DNA from: Sphingobium sp. Cam5-1
GTDB lineage: Bacteria; Pseudomonadota; Alphaproteobacteria; Sphingomonadales; Sphingomonadaceae
Direction of reading: 5' to 3'
Length of the DNA: 64,000 nucleotides
Assembly (NCBI RefSeq): GCF_015693305.1
Contig: NZ_CP065140.1
Span: 1 to 64,000 of the forward strand
In this document: positions 28,312-37,886 of the stretch, piece by piece
How the letters are laid out: the number at the start of each line of letters is the position of its first letter
How positions within the stretch are numbered: position 1 is the first letter of the stretch
Notes under the pieces: generated by a model
What the model was told of the DNA's origin: nothing
The model's input: only the letters and a program-made list of their open reading frames with translations
The model's database searches: none
Program-made: the position numbers and the translations under genes

Positions 28312-28383
28312 CGATGCGGTCCGACATTACGATCATCTTTCAGACGACCGCCAGAGGGGGCCGGCCCGCAGACTTGCTATGGA
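28312..28383. repeat. 70-base direct repeat, copy 2
   Basis: Copy of 27588-27657. It lies 43 bases upstream of the DUF465 start on the minus strand. The central hairpin is partly changed (CGATCATCT and AGACGACCG), while flanks such as GATGCGGTCCGACAT and CGCCAGAGGGG are kept. Confidence 0.75.
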
Positions 28384-28579
28384 ATGGCTGCTGGCTCTTT
28401 CCATATGTATTGTGGCGTTGTGGTCGCCATACGCTGTCTCGGGTGTCCAGATCGGAAAATGGCTCAACGGAGTCATTCAACGCAATCTGCGAACGCGGGG
28501 CAGCTTAGCCAGAAACGCTCGATCCTTCATTCTGCGCTTCTGCTGATCGATGGCGTGTCGAACGGCGAACGCTCGATGC

Positions 28580-29578
28580 TCAGCCCTGAAGCATATGATG
28601 AAGGCCCTGAGCCACGCAGAGCGAGGGGTGTTGAGCGACAACCACCGGCACGGAGGTTTCACGCTCTATCATTCGCGGCAACTGCGGCACGAGCGCGCTG
28701 CCGCCGGTGAGGAGGATCCCATTTACGTGTACGTCGTGGCTGAGTTCCGGCGGCGTTTCGTTGAGAACGTCGCGTATGACGGCAACGATCTGGGTAGCGT
28801 GCTTTTCTACCACGCGCCCGACTTCAGCAGAGGAAATATGCAGCGATTGAGGCGCCATCGACACGAGGCTTCGTCCTCGGACCTCGATCAGCCCATCGCC
28901 GGACGGGGCCTCGGCATGAAGAGCGGCATAATCCTTTTTGATGCGTTCGGCGCTTTGACGGCCGATCAAAATCTTGTGTCGAAAATGCAGGTGATCAGTG
29001 ATCGCCTGGTCGAGGGCCGCGCCACCCGCGCGCACTGAACGCGTAAGGCACATTCCTCCAAGTGAAATGACGGCCACTTCGGTGGTGCCGGCACCGCATT
29101 CCACGATGAGTGCGCCACGCGGCTCATCCACTCGAGCACCAGCGCCAAGAGCCGCCGCGAACGGCTCCAGAACCAACTGAGGGCTTAGCCCGGCATCGAT
29201 AGCAGCGGTGAACAGCGCGCGCCTCTCGGCTTGCGTCGCGCCCGCGGGGACTCCCATGAGAGCGCGCGCCTTGCGCCATGGCTTTCGCTTCAGTTCCTTT
29301 GGAATGGCATACCGAAGTAATTCGGTAGCAGTGTGAATGTCCTGTAGCACACCCCTGCGCAGCGGGCGCCGTACTGCCAACTTGGGCGGGGTTCGGTCCA
29401 CCATGGCCTGAGCAGCAGCTCCAGCCGCAACCAGGCGCGGAGCGGTGCCAAGATCTGTAAAACAGCACAGCGACGGCTCATCGAAAACAACACCCGCATC
29501 GCGATCGATGACCCGTAGGTTCGCAGTCCCGAAATCAATCGCTAGTTCCGGCCGCGTCCATGATGAAAATGAAACCAT
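28580..29578 (-). CDS. MreB-like actin-fold protein
   Basis: A 332-residue actin/Hsp70-fold ATPase of the MreB type. Nucleotide-binding motifs are LAIDFGTANLRVID (phosphate 1), VECGAGTTEVAVISLGG (phosphate 2) and ILLTGGSALVPQLPRM (adenosine). It is divergent from housekeeping MreB: the RP-KDGVI segment reads RRPLRRGVLQDI. The start MVSFSSWTRPEL at 29578 removes an unlikely 39-residue extension. No mreC or mreD is adjacent, so this is an orphan paralogue, perhaps a cell-shape modifier or a segregation filament. Confidence 0.8.
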   Translation of the reverse strand: MVSFSSWTRPELAIDFGTANLRVIDRDAGVVFDEPSLCCFTDLGTAPRLVAAGAAAQAMVDRTPPKLAVRRPLRRGVLQDIHTATELLRYAIPKELKRKPWRKARALMGVPAGATQAERRALFTAAIDAGLSPQLVLEPFAAALGAGARVDEPRGALIVECGAGTTEVAVISLGGMCLTRSVRAGGAALDQAITDHLHFRHKILIGRQSAERIKKDYAALHAEAPSGDGLIEVRGRSLVSMAPQSLHISSAEVGRVVEKHATQIVAVIRDVLNETPPELSHDVHVNGILLTGGSALVPQLPRMIERETSVPVVVAQHPSLCVAQGLHHMLQG

Positions 29579-29865
29579 GGGATCGATATAATGTGCTGGT
29601 CCCGCTTTGTCCCCTTTCGTTTTTGCAGCAGCTGGGAACCGGATAAAATTGGCTCCGAGCATGGCGAGGTGCGGCCAAGAGAAAATATCGCCCAAAACTT
29701 CTACTATATGTTCTTCTCTATCGGTGTTCAGCCAAGAAATATTGCGGACAAAATCGCTACGTCGCCAAGCCAGAGCAACGCAAATTCATTGTGCAAGCGT
29801 CTGCATGCTCGGCGCGATAAGGGTAGGAAGGCTGGATATGGCGCCCGAGCTCGTTCAAAATGAGG

Positions 29866-30315
29866 TCAGCGCACCACGAGCACCGGGATCACGCTGTGGG
29901 TCAGCACTTCGAATGCCTTGCTGCCGAGCATCAGCCGACCCAATCCTCTGCGTCCATGCGACGCCATCACGATAAGTCCGCAATTGCGCTCCTTGGCCAC
30001 AGCGATTATTGCCTCGGCAACCTCCGCGTCAGGCACATGGAGGATTTCTGTGGTTACTCCGAGCCGCTCGGCCGAGTCCTTCGCGCTAGCGAGGATGCCC
30101 TCGGCTGCGCTTTTCTGTCCCTCAGCATATTCGGTCAGTGCAGCCTCGCTCCAAGCGAGATCGTAACCCACTCCACTTGAATATACGGGAAAGCGTTCGG
30201 TAACGGTCATGATGGTGACATTGACACCCAGGGCCTTGGCCAAGGCAAGACCATGATCCACGCCCTTCTGGGCAGTTTCCGATCCGTCAGTTGAAATGAG
30301 TATATGATTATACAT
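29866..30315 (-). CDS. Universal stress protein (UspA family)
   Basis: A 149-residue UspA-fold protein with MYNHILISTDGSETAQKGVDHGLALAK at the N terminus and the ATP-binding motif GxxGxGx9GS (HGRRGLGRLMLGSKAFEVL). The ATG at 30315 is seven bases after GGGAGG; the ATG at 30321 is too close. It stands alone among other stress genes. Confidence 0.9.
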   Translation of the reverse strand: MYNHILISTDGSETAQKGVDHGLALAKALGVNVTIMTVTERFPVYSSGVGYDLAWSEAALTEYAEGQKSAAEGILASAKDSAERLGVTTEILHVPDAEVAEAIIAVAKERNCGLIVMASHGRRGLGRLMLGSKAFEVLTHSVIPVLVVR

Positions 30316-30467
30316 GAGCATGCCTCCCAGCGGGTTGTCACTCAGTTTGAAGTGCATCAATATCCCGCCGCTTCGTCAAGCCTCTACCTTCTTGCGCGAG
30401 GCGTGTGACCAGAGCCAACGCTTGATGTGGGGCCAGGCCCGAGGCAGTCATCTATCCTTATGGTAAA

Positions 30468-31019
30468 TTAGTCCTGGCGCCGCCTCTGCACCAAGTCTTC
30501 ACGAAGTGGGTGGACGATTCTGAGTACTGCCGGAATGGTCGGACGAACGGACGCCGGTATCCGGAAGGGCCGGTAACCGGCGGCGCCTGTCATCGTATCG
30601 CGGATCCGGTCGCGCGCTGCATTGTGGGAGCCGTCATCAACCTCGATCAGGGCGACGACACGACCGGTCGTGGGATCCTGCACCACGAAATCGACGATCT
30701 TCTGCGAGAAGGCGTTGCGATCCGCAGATGTCGCCCGGCGCCCGATTGATGCGGGAGCCTTGAGAAGAGCGCCCATCGCGACCTGTGCATGGAAGCGGTA
30801 CATCGGGAATATCTCCTCCAACACGATCAGCATGGCCTCTTCCCGGCCGGTCATGAACGGCTTGGCGACCGGGGCGAGCCGGATGGAACCACCCCCTCCC
30901 AACAGCAGCGCGAGAAGGATTCACAGCGCGCCCGCAAGGATAACAACCGGCAGGATCGCACGCTCCATAGGGCCGACGATGTTCAAAGTTTCCATGGTTC
31001 GCGTTCTCAATTCATCCAT
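30468..31019 (-). pseudogene. DUF2726 protein gene interrupted by TGA
   Basis: From 31019, MDELRTRTMETLNIV leads into a membrane helix, ERAILPVVILAGAL, then a TGA at 30921-30923, and the same frame resumes ILLALLLGGGGSIRLAP and a good DUF2726 domain (KPFMTGREEAMLIVLEEIFP, VVALIEVDDGSHN). The two pieces rejoin a normal helix if the stop is a changed Trp codon. DUF2726 is a nuclease-like domain of unknown use. It could be a true nonsense mutation or a sequencing error. Confidence 0.7.
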
Positions 31020-31087
31020 TTCAGCGCCCCTCGGCGCGGCTGCGCGTGCCGCGCTCGAGCAGTGATCGGTAAATGCTGAGTTCCACC

Positions 31088-31201
31088 TCATCCGCCTTGC
31101 GTTATCGGCAGGTCGCGCCGGTCGGCGCCGGGGCACTCGACGCACGTCTCGGTCGTGCGCTCGCTGCCCAACTTGCCGGCTCGTTCAAATTCCCGACCCA
31201 T
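31088..31201 (-). CDS. Small ORF after the relaxase gene
   Basis: A 37-residue frame starting MGREFERAGKLGSERTTETC, with AAGGAGG five bases upstream of the second of two ATGs. It contains CVECP, a possible single zinc knuckle, and ends TQGG. It lies 45 bases downstream of the relaxase stop. The strong ribosome-binding site is the main support. Confidence 0.45.
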   Translation of the reverse strand: MGREFERAGKLGSERTTETCVECPGADRRDLPITQGG

Positions 31202-31246
31202 CATGTCCTCCTTCATCTCACCCGGCGCCGTGCCGGCCGCTTCGCA

Positions 31247-34200
31247 TCACAAGTCGAGGCCAAGGCTGCGTTCGGGCAGCGGCGGCAATTGGTCACGCCG
31301 ATCGGGTTTGAGATCGGGCGGCGGCGCCTTCGCCTCCTCGGCCGAGTGTGCCGGGCCAGGCGACAGAGGCGGCAGATCGCTTGGGAGCGGCGGCAGATCG
31401 GGCAGATCCATCCCATCGATGGGGCCGGGATCGAACGGCACCGACGGCTGGGACGAGGGTCCCTTCTTCCCGTCGATATCGAGCCGACCCAGGGTTTCGA
31501 GGGCGGATGTCTTGTTGCCGGGGTTGCGGTCGAGCTGCCGTTCGAGCTTCTCCCTGTCGTCGACCACCAAGGTCAGTTCGTCGCGCACGCGCGTGACGCC
31601 GACGTTGAACAGGCGCTGGTTCGAAAGGTGCCGCTCGTGCGACGACATGACAGTGATCGCCTTGTCGGTGGTGATGCCCTGCGCCATGTGCATGTTGAGG
31701 CTGTAGGCAAGGTCGAGCCGCGAGAGCATGGGGTCGCCGAGGCCGAGTGTGAGGGTTTGCTTGTCCGCGGTCTCGACGCGAACGCCGTCCTCATCGATCC
31801 CGACAACCCGCGCCATCGCTGCATTGAGGAGCCCCCGATCCTTGTCGTTGGCGGTCCAGCGGATGCGGTCACCCTCGCGCAGTTCGATGCTCTTCTTCCC
31901 GGCCAGTTGGAGCCGGTCGCGCTGCTCGGTCGGGGAGAGCTTCTGGGGATCGAACCGGATCTTGCGGCGCCCATCGGCCAGATCGACCTTGCCGTTAGCG
32001 TGGACTTTGAGCACGTCGTAGCGGCCGCCCTTGAGGCCGACATCCTGCGCGCCGCCGCGCCCCACCTCGAGCGTCTGCCCGGCCCGGTAGGTCGAGGCGT
32101 AGCGCAGCTCCTCACGGGTCGTGTTGACCCGCTCGTAGACGGTGAGGTGAACCGAAGGCCCCTTCACCGACCCTTCCGCGACCAGGCCGTCCTGGATCCG
32201 CTGGTTGATGGTCGCGCGCGCGTCGCGCCCTGAGGCGAAGACCGCCGTTACCTCGCGATCGGCAGCGCCAAGCGCGAGCCACATGTCGGCCGCCTGCTCC
32301 GCCGGGGCGCCGGACTCGACGACCCGGTCGCCCAGCACCTTCATCGCGGCGCTGGCTTTGCCGACATTGGCGAGCGCGGCAACGGTGCGCAGCAGATCGG
32401 TACGCTGGCGGATATTCTGATCCATGCGCGCCATGGTGCCGCCGCCTGCCTGGATCATCGCGAAGGCCTTGCCGGCATCGATCGAGGAGAGCTGCTGCCG
32501 ATCGCCGACCAGGACGAGCTTGTCGACGCCCAGCGCCTCACTGATCTGGTGGAGTTTCAGCATATCGGCCGACGAGACCATCGAAGTTTCGTCGGCGACC
32601 AGCATCGTGCCGGCGAACTTCTCGCGCGCGGCCTCGAAGCGCGGGGTATCGCGCTCGGCGATGAACCGCTCGTTGGCAAGCACGAACGACGCGATGGTCT
32701 GCGCCTTGATGCCGGCGCCTTCCGAGAGGTCCGCGACCATCTTGTTCTGGAAGGCAAGACCGGTGATGACGCGCCCTTCGGCCTCCGCCACGCGCGCGAC
32801 CGCGCCGAGCATCGTCGACTTGCCGGCGCCGGCGACGCCCTGCACCGAGACCGTGCGGTCGGCCGAGGTGAGGATCAGGGTCGCGGCCGCAAGCTGGCCG
32901 GGATTGAGGGGGCGGTCCGCGGCGGACTGCAGCCGGGTGACGGCGTCGGCCGCCGGCACGATCGGGGCGGCCAGGCCCCTGCCCTGCTCGACGGCGGCCA
33001 GGATTCGCTCTTCCGTTCGGAGAGCCTCCGGCGTGGTCACCATCCGGCCCGTCCGGTCGACGGCCGTGGCGACGCCGGGGATGAGCCGGCGACCCTGGAT
33101 GAGCCGCTCGATCCTTTGCTCGACGGACGCCATCGTCACGCCCTTCAATCCCAGATCGAGCGCTGTCGCGCCGAGCTTGTTGAGAGGCCAGGCTGCCTCG
33201 CGTTCGGACAGGATGCGCACCGCCGAGGCGACCGCGAGTTGCGTGCGGGCTTCGTCTGGCGATCGGACGGCGCGGGCAAGACCGTGATCCACGAGGGGAT
33301 CGCGCGGGCGCAGGAATTCACCGACCCTGCCCCGTGCGACCGCGATGGCGTCGGTGATCGCGCGGTAGCCGCGCTCGATCGCGCTGTCGCGCGAGCTCAT
33401 CCCGGCGCGGGCTTCCGCGGCCGCGCGCAGGTCCCTGCCGTCGAAGCCATGCGCGGCGGCACGGTCCGCCCACTCCTGCTTGAGGGCTTCGCGATCCTCG
33501 ACCTGGAGCTTGGGGTCGCGCGAGCGCTGGGTGATTTCGCGCAGGCCCTCGGGTGACTTGATGCCGAGCTTCGTCGCCCGGTCGAGGATCTCCTCGCGGC
33601 GCTGGCTATATTCGGCGAGCACCGCCTTGGGGACACCGGCAATCTCGAAGGTGCCGTGCTTGCCCTTCATGTCGAGCTGATAGCCTGCCCGCTCTAGTTC
33701 GACCCTGAGATAGGCATGATAGATCGAGCCGATGATGCTGTTGTGGCTCCAGAGCTTGTCGGCATGGAGCGCCTGCCATTTTCCGTCGGGCATGCGGGTG
33801 AGGTTCGCGATGACGGCGTGGATATGGGCCTGGGGGTCGCGCGCGCGGCTCGTGTCATGCTGGAAGAGCGCATAGACGAGGTTGCCGGTCTGGACGGGCA
33901 CCTTTCGCCCCTCGACGTCCTTGCGCCCCTCAACGAGGTTCTTCTCGACCCAGGCCATGGTCTGCCTGACTGCCGTCATGTTGGCGGCAAGCACGCGCTT
34001 GTCGCCGGCGACATAGGCCATGACGCTCGCCGATTTCGGCATAGAGAAAGTGAGATCGAGACCCGCCCGCCGGTTCTCCACTTGCGCCACACCCTCCCCG
34101 CTCGGAAGCACGCCGTTGAGGACAGCCTCGAAGGGATCTTTCGAGACTTCGCCCGACAGGCCGATCGCCTGGGCGCCCTCCCCGCCCCAGGCGCTGATCT

Positions 34201-34288
34201 CGGACGAGCCTTCGACCGTGTAATAGTCGTCCTTAGCGAAATAGCTCGCGGCGCCGGAGGCGGAGCGGATGGCGGCGACCGAGAGCAT
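31247..34288 (-). CDS. MobF-family conjugative relaxase/helicase
   Basis: A 1013-residue TrwC/TraI-type relaxase that nicks oriT and unwinds the transferred strand. The N-terminal domain has the catalytic Tyr pair in KDDYYTVEG (about residue 22) and the His triad HDTSRARDPQAHIHAV (about 142-157). The helicase part has Walker A GVAGAGKST (about 483), Walker B LVADETSM (about 562) and GDRQQLSSI. A Pro-rich C-terminal tail follows. It overlaps the coupling protein stop by one base, forming an operon. Confidence 0.93.
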   Translation of the reverse strand: MLSVAAIRSASGAASYFAKDDYYTVEGSSEISAWGGEGAQAIGLSGEVSKDPFEAVLNGVLPSGEGVAQVENRRAGLDLTFSMPKSASVMAYVAGDKRVLAANMTAVRQTMAWVEKNLVEGRKDVEGRKVPVQTGNLVYALFQHDTSRARDPQAHIHAVIANLTRMPDGKWQALHADKLWSHNSIIGSIYHAYLRVELERAGYQLDMKGKHGTFEIAGVPKAVLAEYSQRREEILDRATKLGIKSPEGLREITQRSRDPKLQVEDREALKQEWADRAAAHGFDGRDLRAAAEARAGMSSRDSAIERGYRAITDAIAVARGRVGEFLRPRDPLVDHGLARAVRSPDEARTQLAVASAVRILSEREAAWPLNKLGATALDLGLKGVTMASVEQRIERLIQGRRLIPGVATAVDRTGRMVTTPEALRTEERILAAVEQGRGLAAPIVPAADAVTRLQSAADRPLNPGQLAAATLILTSADRTVSVQGVAGAGKSTMLGAVARVAEAEGRVITGLAFQNKMVADLSEGAGIKAQTIASFVLANERFIAERDTPRFEAAREKFAGTMLVADETSMVSSADMLKLHQISEALGVDKLVLVGDRQQLSSIDAGKAFAMIQAGGGTMARMDQNIRQRTDLLRTVAALANVGKASAAMKVLGDRVVESGAPAEQAADMWLALGAADREVTAVFASGRDARATINQRIQDGLVAEGSVKGPSVHLTVYERVNTTREELRYASTYRAGQTLEVGRGGAQDVGLKGGRYDVLKVHANGKVDLADGRRKIRFDPQKLSPTEQRDRLQLAGKKSIELREGDRIRWTANDKDRGLLNAAMARVVGIDEDGVRVETADKQTLTLGLGDPMLSRLDLAYSLNMHMAQGITTDKAITVMSSHERHLSNQRLFNVGVTRVRDELTLVVDDREKLERQLDRNPGNKTSALETLGRLDIDGKKGPSSQPSVPFDPGPIDGMDLPDLPPLPSDLPPLSPGPAHSAEEAKAPPPDLKPDRRDQLPPLPERSLGLDL

Positions 34289-36588
34289 CAGATGCCCATG
34301 TCCATGCCGTCATGATCCGGGCCTGCCGAGAAGTCCTGGCGCAGTTCGGCAAGGGTCTGATCCTCGACCTGGGGCGCGGGACCATGCCGATCTCCACGCC
34401 GATCGTCCCGATCGCGGCTGGCGACAGGCTGTTCCTCCCCGCCGGCCCGCGCGGTCTGCGCCCGCTCGGCGGCGGCGGGCGCTACCGTCTGATCGCCCTG
34501 GTCATCCCCGCGCTGCGCGGCTCGATCGGCGGCTGCCTCGGGCTCTTCCTTGACCTCGGCGGACAGGATGCGCACGGCAAGATCCCGCGCGAGATTGGCG
34601 GTATCGGAGACCTCTTCCACGACCAGGCCGGCGCCATCGCGCCCACCGGCCTCCCCGGCCCCCTTTTCTTCGAACACCTCCTCTCCGCGCCTTGACCGCA
34701 CGGGCTGAATATCGGGGCGGGCGATGAAGCCCTGTGCGACCTGGGGATAGTCCTTCCACTCGAGCAGGATGCGCGCGGCCGGAAAGCCGTCGGGGAACTT
34801 CACGAAGCCGTGCATGGAGGGCAAGTTGGTTATGTCGTCGGCGATGACGAGCGGTTCGACCTGCTTGCGCGGAGTGAGCGTCGAGGCGTCACGGGTGTTG
34901 TTATAGCCATAGCTATAGGCCTCATCCATCTGCCGCACTTCGCGGTTCCCGATATACCGTGCGCACTGCTCGGCCGTGTCGAGATCGGCGGTGGCGAGAA
35001 TGAGCTTGGAGCGCGCGAGCGAGGCAAGATTGCGCGCGCCCTGCTCGCCATAGACCTCGACCAGTTTCTCGAAACTATGGATGCCCAGGATCATCGCGCC
35101 ACCGAAGGCGCGCGCGGTCTGAAGGCCGTTCTCGATCGCGGGCAAGCGGTGCAGTGCTCCCAGCTCATCGAACATTAACCACATGCGCAGCGACCGGGTG
35201 CGCGGCAGCGTCATGAGCCGATTGATGGCAATGTCCATCCACAGCGTCAGCAGGGCCCGGTTCATCGGCAGATCGACATAGTTGGAGGTGACGAACAGGA
35301 TCGATCCGGACTGCCTGTCCTGGGTGATCCAGTCCCGGATCGAGAATTGCTCGCCGGCATCGGGCAGGAAGCGCAGGACCTGGGCGTTAGTGTTGAAGAC
35401 GGCCCGGATCGACTCCGCCATGCGTGCCGCTTCGGGCGCGGTCAGCGGGTCGGCGATGGTGTTGGCAAGGGTGCGATGAACGCGCTTCAGATCGGCGGTC
35501 ATCAGATTCTCGGCGAGCGCGAGATTGGTGGTCTGGCCGCGCTCCATCAGACGCACGCACATTTCGATGAAGAGGGTGCGCGCGGCGAGCGCCCAGAAGG
35601 GTTCCGATGATCCGCCGTCGGACGGGATGAGCGCCGCGGCGGCGGCTGTGAACTCGCTGTGCGTGCGGCAGTCGTTGAAGATCGACCAGGCCGGGCATCG
35701 CGCGTCCATCGGATTGAGGATCGTGTCGCGCAGCGGATCGTAGAAGGCTTCGACATAAGCGCCGGTAAGGTCGAAGATAACGACGGTGTCCTGGCGCTCG
35801 CGTATCTGCGACACGAGGCTCCTGAGCTCGGTGGTCTTGCCCGAGCCGGTGGTGCCGATGAGCATCGAGTGCGATTGCTCCATGCGGTGGGGATAGGGGA
35901 TGCCGGCAAGCGTGTAGGGATGGTGGATGCCGGCGTCCTTGCGGGCGCGAAATGGCAGCGCGATCACCTGCGCCGGGGTAAGCCGCGGAAAGAGATCGGC
36001 GGCGTCTTCTTCGAACTTCGCCCGGTTATGGGCATTGATCTCGGCGAGAAGGACGGGGCGATCGACGAGCATGGCGCCGCGCTCATGGCGTTCCTGAAGG
36101 ATCGAACGACCACGACGATGCGAGATATCGACGAACCAGATCGTCAGCGGGATAGTGAGGAAGGTCGAGACGAGGATGGCGCCGACCAGACCCCGCATCG
36201 CGACGGCCCAGGCCTTGATGACCTCCGGGATATAGGGGACCGCTTTCATGACGGTTCGCATGATTTCGCCATTGGGCAGCGTGACGTTGACGCGCTTGTT
36301 CGGATCGAGGTCGACCCAATTCCACAGCGCCGAATAGATCTTCATGCAGACGAGCTGGAAGCCATGCTCGTCGAGCTTGATCGACACGATGATCGACCAG
36401 GCGATGAGGAAGGCGAAGAACCAAAGCAGCAAGGGCAACTTCGCGCCCGAGAACCACATCAGCATCTCGTGGGTGAGAAGCTGCGAGCCCCGCGTGAAAT
36501 TCCCCGAGTTGCGCTGCACGCGACCGCGCGCGCTGTGGTGGGTGAGCGGGATCGGTCGGCCGTCGTTCCGGATGTCCTTATGCGCCAT
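34288..36588 (-). CDS. VirD4/TraD-type coupling protein
   Basis: A 766-residue type IV coupling protein that links the relaxosome to the secretion channel. Two N-terminal membrane helices are visible (LLLWFFAFLIAWSIIVSI and AILVSTFLTIPLTIWFVDI). The ATPase has Walker A GTTGSGKTTEL and Walker B LMFDELGALHRL. A Glu/Arg/Ala-rich tail follows. The start MAHKDIRNDG at 36588 gives the usual helix position; a longer frame from 36819 overlaps the ribbon-helix-helix gene. Confidence 0.92.
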   Translation of the reverse strand: MAHKDIRNDGRPIPLTHHSARGRVQRNSGNFTRGSQLLTHEMLMWFSGAKLPLLLWFFAFLIAWSIIVSIKLDEHGFQLVCMKIYSALWNWVDLDPNKRVNVTLPNGEIMRTVMKAVPYIPEVIKAWAVAMRGLVGAILVSTFLTIPLTIWFVDISHRRGRSILQERHERGAMLVDRPVLLAEINAHNRAKFEEDAADLFPRLTPAQVIALPFRARKDAGIHHPYTLAGIPYPHRMEQSHSMLIGTTGSGKTTELRSLVSQIRERQDTVVIFDLTGAYVEAFYDPLRDTILNPMDARCPAWSIFNDCRTHSEFTAAAAALIPSDGGSSEPFWALAARTLFIEMCVRLMERGQTTNLALAENLMTADLKRVHRTLANTIADPLTAPEAARMAESIRAVFNTNAQVLRFLPDAGEQFSIRDWITQDRQSGSILFVTSNYVDLPMNRALLTLWMDIAINRLMTLPRTRSLRMWLMFDELGALHRLPAIENGLQTARAFGGAMILGIHSFEKLVEVYGEQGARNLASLARSKLILATADLDTAEQCARYIGNREVRQMDEAYSYGYNNTRDASTLTPRKQVEPLVIADDITNLPSMHGFVKFPDGFPAARILLEWKDYPQVAQGFIARPDIQPVRSRRGEEVFEEKGAGEAGGRDGAGLVVEEVSDTANLARDLAVRILSAEVKEEPEAAADRAAQRGDDQGDQTVAPAAAERAQTARAGGEEQPVASRDRDDRRGDRHGPAPQVEDQTLAELRQDFSAGPDHDGMDMGI

Positions 36589-36868
36589 GATATTGCTCAA
36601 GACGCTTGTCAGTTTCGACGATGATCCGGTCGCGATATTCGGGAAATTGCTCGCGGATGATGATGTCGAGTGCGAGATGCTGGAACTCGCTGATCCGTGC
36701 GATCCGACGATTGCTCGTGTTGAGCACATCGACAGAGCCAAGAAAGCCGTCGACAGCTGCGCGCAAGAGATCGGATGGAGTGCAGCCACGCTCCGAGGCG
36801 AGCGCGACCAGGCGGTCATATTTGCCCCGGTCGAGGCGGACCGTGCAGTGTTTGTAGGGAGTGGTCAA
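36578..36868 (-). CDS. Ribbon-helix-helix relaxosome accessory protein
   Basis: A 96-residue protein with an N-terminal beta-strand HCTVRLDRGKYDRL and helices ASERGCTPSDLLRAAVDGFL, typical of RHH/CopG DNA-binding proteins. It is the first gene of the transfer operon, overlapping the coupling protein start by 11 bases. Such proteins bind oriT and recruit the relaxase, or repress the operon. Confidence 0.75.
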   Translation of the reverse strand: MTTPYKHCTVRLDRGKYDRLVALASERGCTPSDLLRAAVDGFLGSVDVLNTSNRRIARISEFQHLALDIIIREQFPEYRDRIIVETDKRLEQYHGA

Positions 36869-37546
36869 ACCAAACCTCCTAGCAGGGAGGCTGGTGGGGT
36901 CTCAGAAAGCGTTGCTGCTTATATCGGATCGACGCTGCGCCGGCAAGGAATTCGCGTAGGGCCATTCGACCGTGTTCGTCCGTATCACGCTGAAAGGGCA
37001 TATTTGTTGGAAATTTTGCCCAACCCAAACGCTGTCCCACGACGCCCCACAGATTGATTTCCGACTAAGTAGCTGGATTTACATCAGAGCTCTTGCACCA
37101 TCGGTGCGTTCGGTGTGCTTCTCTGCACCAGGGCTGGTCCTTATCCCCGGGGCGTCCTGGGCGCGTGCTGTCATGGAAAGGATTACGCCTCCGGCGGGGC
37201 GTCGGGCCGTCCGGCGGACGGAATGGAACCGGGCTGGATCAGGCGAATCTACGCAGGCTCCCGCATGGGACTGGTGATGGATATCGGATCGTCCAAGGCA
37301 TCGATCCGGGCATCAGGAACGGCAGGGTTCGTAACCCGAATGGGCGGAGACAAGGCATAGCCTTGGCTCCGTGAGCTTGGCCGGCGGCCGCTTACTTCAA
37401 GCGGGCGGCGACCTAGCGAATAGAGCCCGGCGGCGGGGCCACTTTGCCCCGCCGAGCCGCGGCCGCAATCCCCCCTTCCAGCATCAACTCCCTCTCGATA
37501 GGATGCCCCTGTTCATAGCCCGATCAGCGTGAACCAAGAGGCCCTT
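36869..37546. other. 678-base region, possible oriT and RNA element
   Basis: No gene is seen. It sits between the divergent transfer operon and a plus-strand gene, the usual place for oriT. A small hairpin GCACC-ATC-GGTGC lies at about 37096-37108. No nic site could be assigned by eye. The structured RNA copy A is at 37325-37454. Confidence 0.45.
37325..37454 (+). ncRNA. Candidate structured RNA, copy A
   Basis: Matches 40981-41134 in fixed segments (GGGCGGAGAC, GGCTCCGTGAG, and CCTAGCGAATAGAGCC) while paired segments change together. Hairpin 1 is CGGAG-AC-AAGGC-ATA-GCCTT-GG-CTCCG (37345-37371). Hairpin 2 is CCGCTT/AAGCGG (37388-37404). Hairpin 3 is CGGCGGGGC/GCCCCGCCG (37431-37454). It lies about 90 bases before the small gene at 37547. 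It may be a leader/attenuator or a small RNA. Confidence 0.6.
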
Positions 37547-37765
37547 ATGGCACGGACATTGGAACAGGAGCGCGCTGCGCTCGCAGAGGACGAACGCAAG
37601 CTGGAAGAGCGCAGGCTAAGGCTTGCGGAGAAGGAACGTGAGGCGGCGATCCAGGCGGTCGACAAGGCCGGCCTGCTGAAGCTCGAAGGCAAGCGGCTGA
37701 TGGGCCTGATGACCCGCATCCGCTCGCTCGGCATCGACGAGGTCGAGAAGCGGCTCGCTGCCTGA
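37547..37765 (+). CDS. Small coiled-coil protein, MobC-like
   Basis: A 72-residue, strongly charged helical protein (LEQERAALAEDERKLEERRLRLAEKEREA). The ATG at 37547 has AGAGG upstream; a GTG at 37529 is in frame. Its place next to the probable oriT and divergent from the transfer operon suggests a mobilisation accessory role. This is context only. Confidence 0.65.
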   Translation: MARTLEQERAALAEDERKLEERRLRLAEKEREAAIQAVDKAGLLKLEGKRLMGLMTRIRSLGIDEVEKRLAA

Positions 37766-37842
37766 GCCATCCCGCCGCGACGACCGTCGCGGCTCGGACA
37801 TGGGGGGCTCGATGCCCCTCATGTCCGACCATCCCTCGCAAC

Positions 37843-37876
37843 AAAAAAGGGAGAGAGGCGACACGCGCCCCTCCCC
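37843..37876 (-). terminator. Terminator-like hairpin
   Basis: On the minus strand an imperfect GC-rich stem (GGGGAGGGGCG with CGCCTCTCTCCC) is followed by TTTTTT. It lies just after the stop of the gene ending at 37887. Confidence 0.55.
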
Positions 37877-37886
37877 GTTCCCGGTC

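Noticed and set aside
31073..32233. 386-residue plus-strand frame opposite the relaxase gene
   Set aside because: It is an antisense shadow of a clear MobF gene; the protein has no domain and biased composition.
36589..36819. N-terminal extension of the coupling protein
   Set aside because: It lies in the ribbon-helix-helix gene in another frame, is Ser-rich, and would displace the membrane helices.
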